Positions 58,690-60,000 of a DNA stretch of 60,000 nt are shown here, piece after piece. The notes under the pieces are model-generated. The model was given only the letters and a program-made list of their open reading frames with translations, did no database searches and had not been told where the DNA came from. Numbering within the stretch: the stretch's first letter is position 1; each line of letters begins with the position of its first letter. The translations under genes and the position numbers were made by a program. Source of the stretch: Takakia lepidozioides (Eukaryota > Streptophyta > Takakiopsida > Takakiales > Takakiaceae); contig CM060733.1 in NCBI GenBank assembly GCA_030704615.1, positions 15,378,001 to 15,438,000 of the forward strand, read 5' to 3'.

Positions 58690-60000
58690 CGTAGAGTCAA
58701 ATGGAGCCCAAAACGACTTGCATGAATGTTGTTGAAAGCTCATTGGCACCCCTCCGTAAACGAACTTGTCAAAATATTGATGCAGTCGGATTTGCTGGCA
58801 CAAAAGCCTTCTATGGAGCACGGAGCAGAGTTGGCACGAGTTTTTTGACGATCCTTCACGATGGTGGGACAACTCCAATCGCAAGGTGTGGCTTTTTCTT
58901 AATGTACGATGTGTCATCCTGCAAATGTGGGCTCTTGGCTCTTCCTGTTAGTGTCACGATTTGGTATTTCTCCTTGGTGTTCAAGGTACTTGGGAGAGTC
59001 AGCTTGGTCTTAGGAGATCGGGTTTCAATCTATGGCTACTCGGCTGCACCGTGGTGGCTCCCACAGACCAATCCGACATCACCTGACTACTGACACAAGC
59101 AGGACACATAAGAGGTCCTTTTGGGTTGATGGTCGATTGAATGCTCCATGGGTCATGACACAAAGTCAAGAACAATGTGGTGGGGCAACCTTCTTCCTCA
59201 ACCTATTTCAGCCTGGTTTTCCCTCTCTTCAGAACTGTCCCTGATTTTGCATGTTGAATTCTGTAAAGTAGCTCATTGGGTGGATCTATGGTGGTTTGGA
59301 GTGATTTTGACATGTTGCTTCCAATGTGGCAGCGGGAAAGTACCCCAAAATAGATATCACAGATGAAAAGCTTTGGAATGAATATTTTTCTGACCCCAGT
59401 CAATGGTGGGACAATCGAGGCGAAAAGGTGAATCATGTTGGATTACACAGAGAAGCAGACCCAATTGAAAATTGGGACTAGTGTGATAAGTAGGGTTGGA
59501 GTGTTTGTTGGAAGAACTCTATGCTGTCAGGAGATATACATCATTTGTGCAGAGGCAGGGATAGCTGAAGGAGCAGGGATTGAGTGTGGGTCCAGATTCA
59601 TCCAAGAGGGCCGGATTTCAAACACAAGATTACTTGTGATTCCCTGTGGATCAATAGCTACAAGAAACCTGCATGGGTACATGGTCAACTGGAAGCAGCA
59701 GCGGCAGCAGCACAGTTGATGAAATCAAGCACTGCTAATGAAGGCACCTTCTTCAACACATGTCGACCTGTTTTCCCTCTTATTAGAGTTGTCCCTAATT
59801 TCCATGTTGAATCCTGCAAGTTAGCTTGTTGGGTGGACCTATGGAATGTTTTGACATGTTATTGTGAATGTGGCAACAGAAAAGTATCCAAAAACAGATA
59901 CCAGAGATGAGGAGAAGCTTTGGAATGAATTCTTCTCCGACCCCAGTCAATGGTGGGACAATCGAGGCGAAAAGGTGAATGCCTGTTAGATTACAGAGAG
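58690..60000 (+). pseudogene. OSB-like gene fragments, continuing past the window end
   Basis: The sequence contains a WWDNSNRK-type motif (about 58,860), a second DPSQWWDNRGEK-type site near 59,395 (frame broken), a PDFKHKITCDSLWINSYKKP module (about 59,600-59,690) leading to GQLEAAAAAAQLMKS, and a third WWDNRGEK site at 59,940-59,975. These are the repeated PDF-type motifs of OSB proteins. Intervening blocks match those at 33.5, 33.95 and 35.1 kb. Frames are interrupted, so this copy is probably not functional, though the last exon-like unit could continue outside the window. Confidence 0.6.

Overview
The window looks like repeat-rich nuclear DNA of a streptophyte, most likely a non-seed land plant. 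It shows spliced genes with GT-AG introns, a plant-type DYW PPR exon, OSB-type (organellar single-strand DNA-binding) PDF motifs, plant L1, CACTA and Helitron relics, tRNA-derived SINEs, and a SLO/BK-type potassium channel, which flowering plants are generally thought to lack. I cannot name the species.

Layout: 4.3-13.35 kb (+) is a many-exon SLO-like K+ channel gene. 13.56-14.37 kb is a MITE-like element flanked by TTAA. 14.5-25.8 kb is the most interesting unit: an apparent 11 kb two-gene DNA transposon. Its + strand gene is a MULE-like DDE transposase with a C-terminal SWIM finger. Its divergent - strand gene (10 exons in my model) fuses a ParB/sulfiredoxin-like domain to a beta-class amino-methyltransferase-like domain. 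Eleven copies of one palindrome sit in two introns of the - strand gene, six copies of a sister palindrome with a 42-bp period lie after the transposase, and a third palindrome is shared by both ends.

26.6-29.6 kb is a decayed R2/NeSL-like LINE. 30-31 and 38.6-40.6 kb hold relics with a different palindrome (arm GCACGGGAGA). 31.8-32.9, 40.8-41.3 and 47.2-47.95 kb are L1-type LINE pieces. 41.3-44.4 kb (-) is a retrotransposon gag/zinc-knuckle/protease region that runs into motif I of a C5-cytosine methyltransferase. 53.6-54.8 kb (-) holds the complementary remainder of such a methyltransferase. 46-46.6 and 49.15-49.69 kb carry further hairpin arrays, the first beside a CACTA-like end. 33.3-35.9, 50.3-52.5 and 58.7-60 kb carry shuffled fragments of an OSB-PPR gene family. 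57.3-58.6 kb is a Helitron Rep relic. SINEs lie near 48.0, 55.6, 56.5 and 57.2 kb.

Most genes other than the channel belong to mobile elements. Several otherwise well-conserved genes are broken by single-base shifts, mostly in short G or C runs, with splice phases intact. Some of these breaks may therefore be sequence errors rather than real decay.
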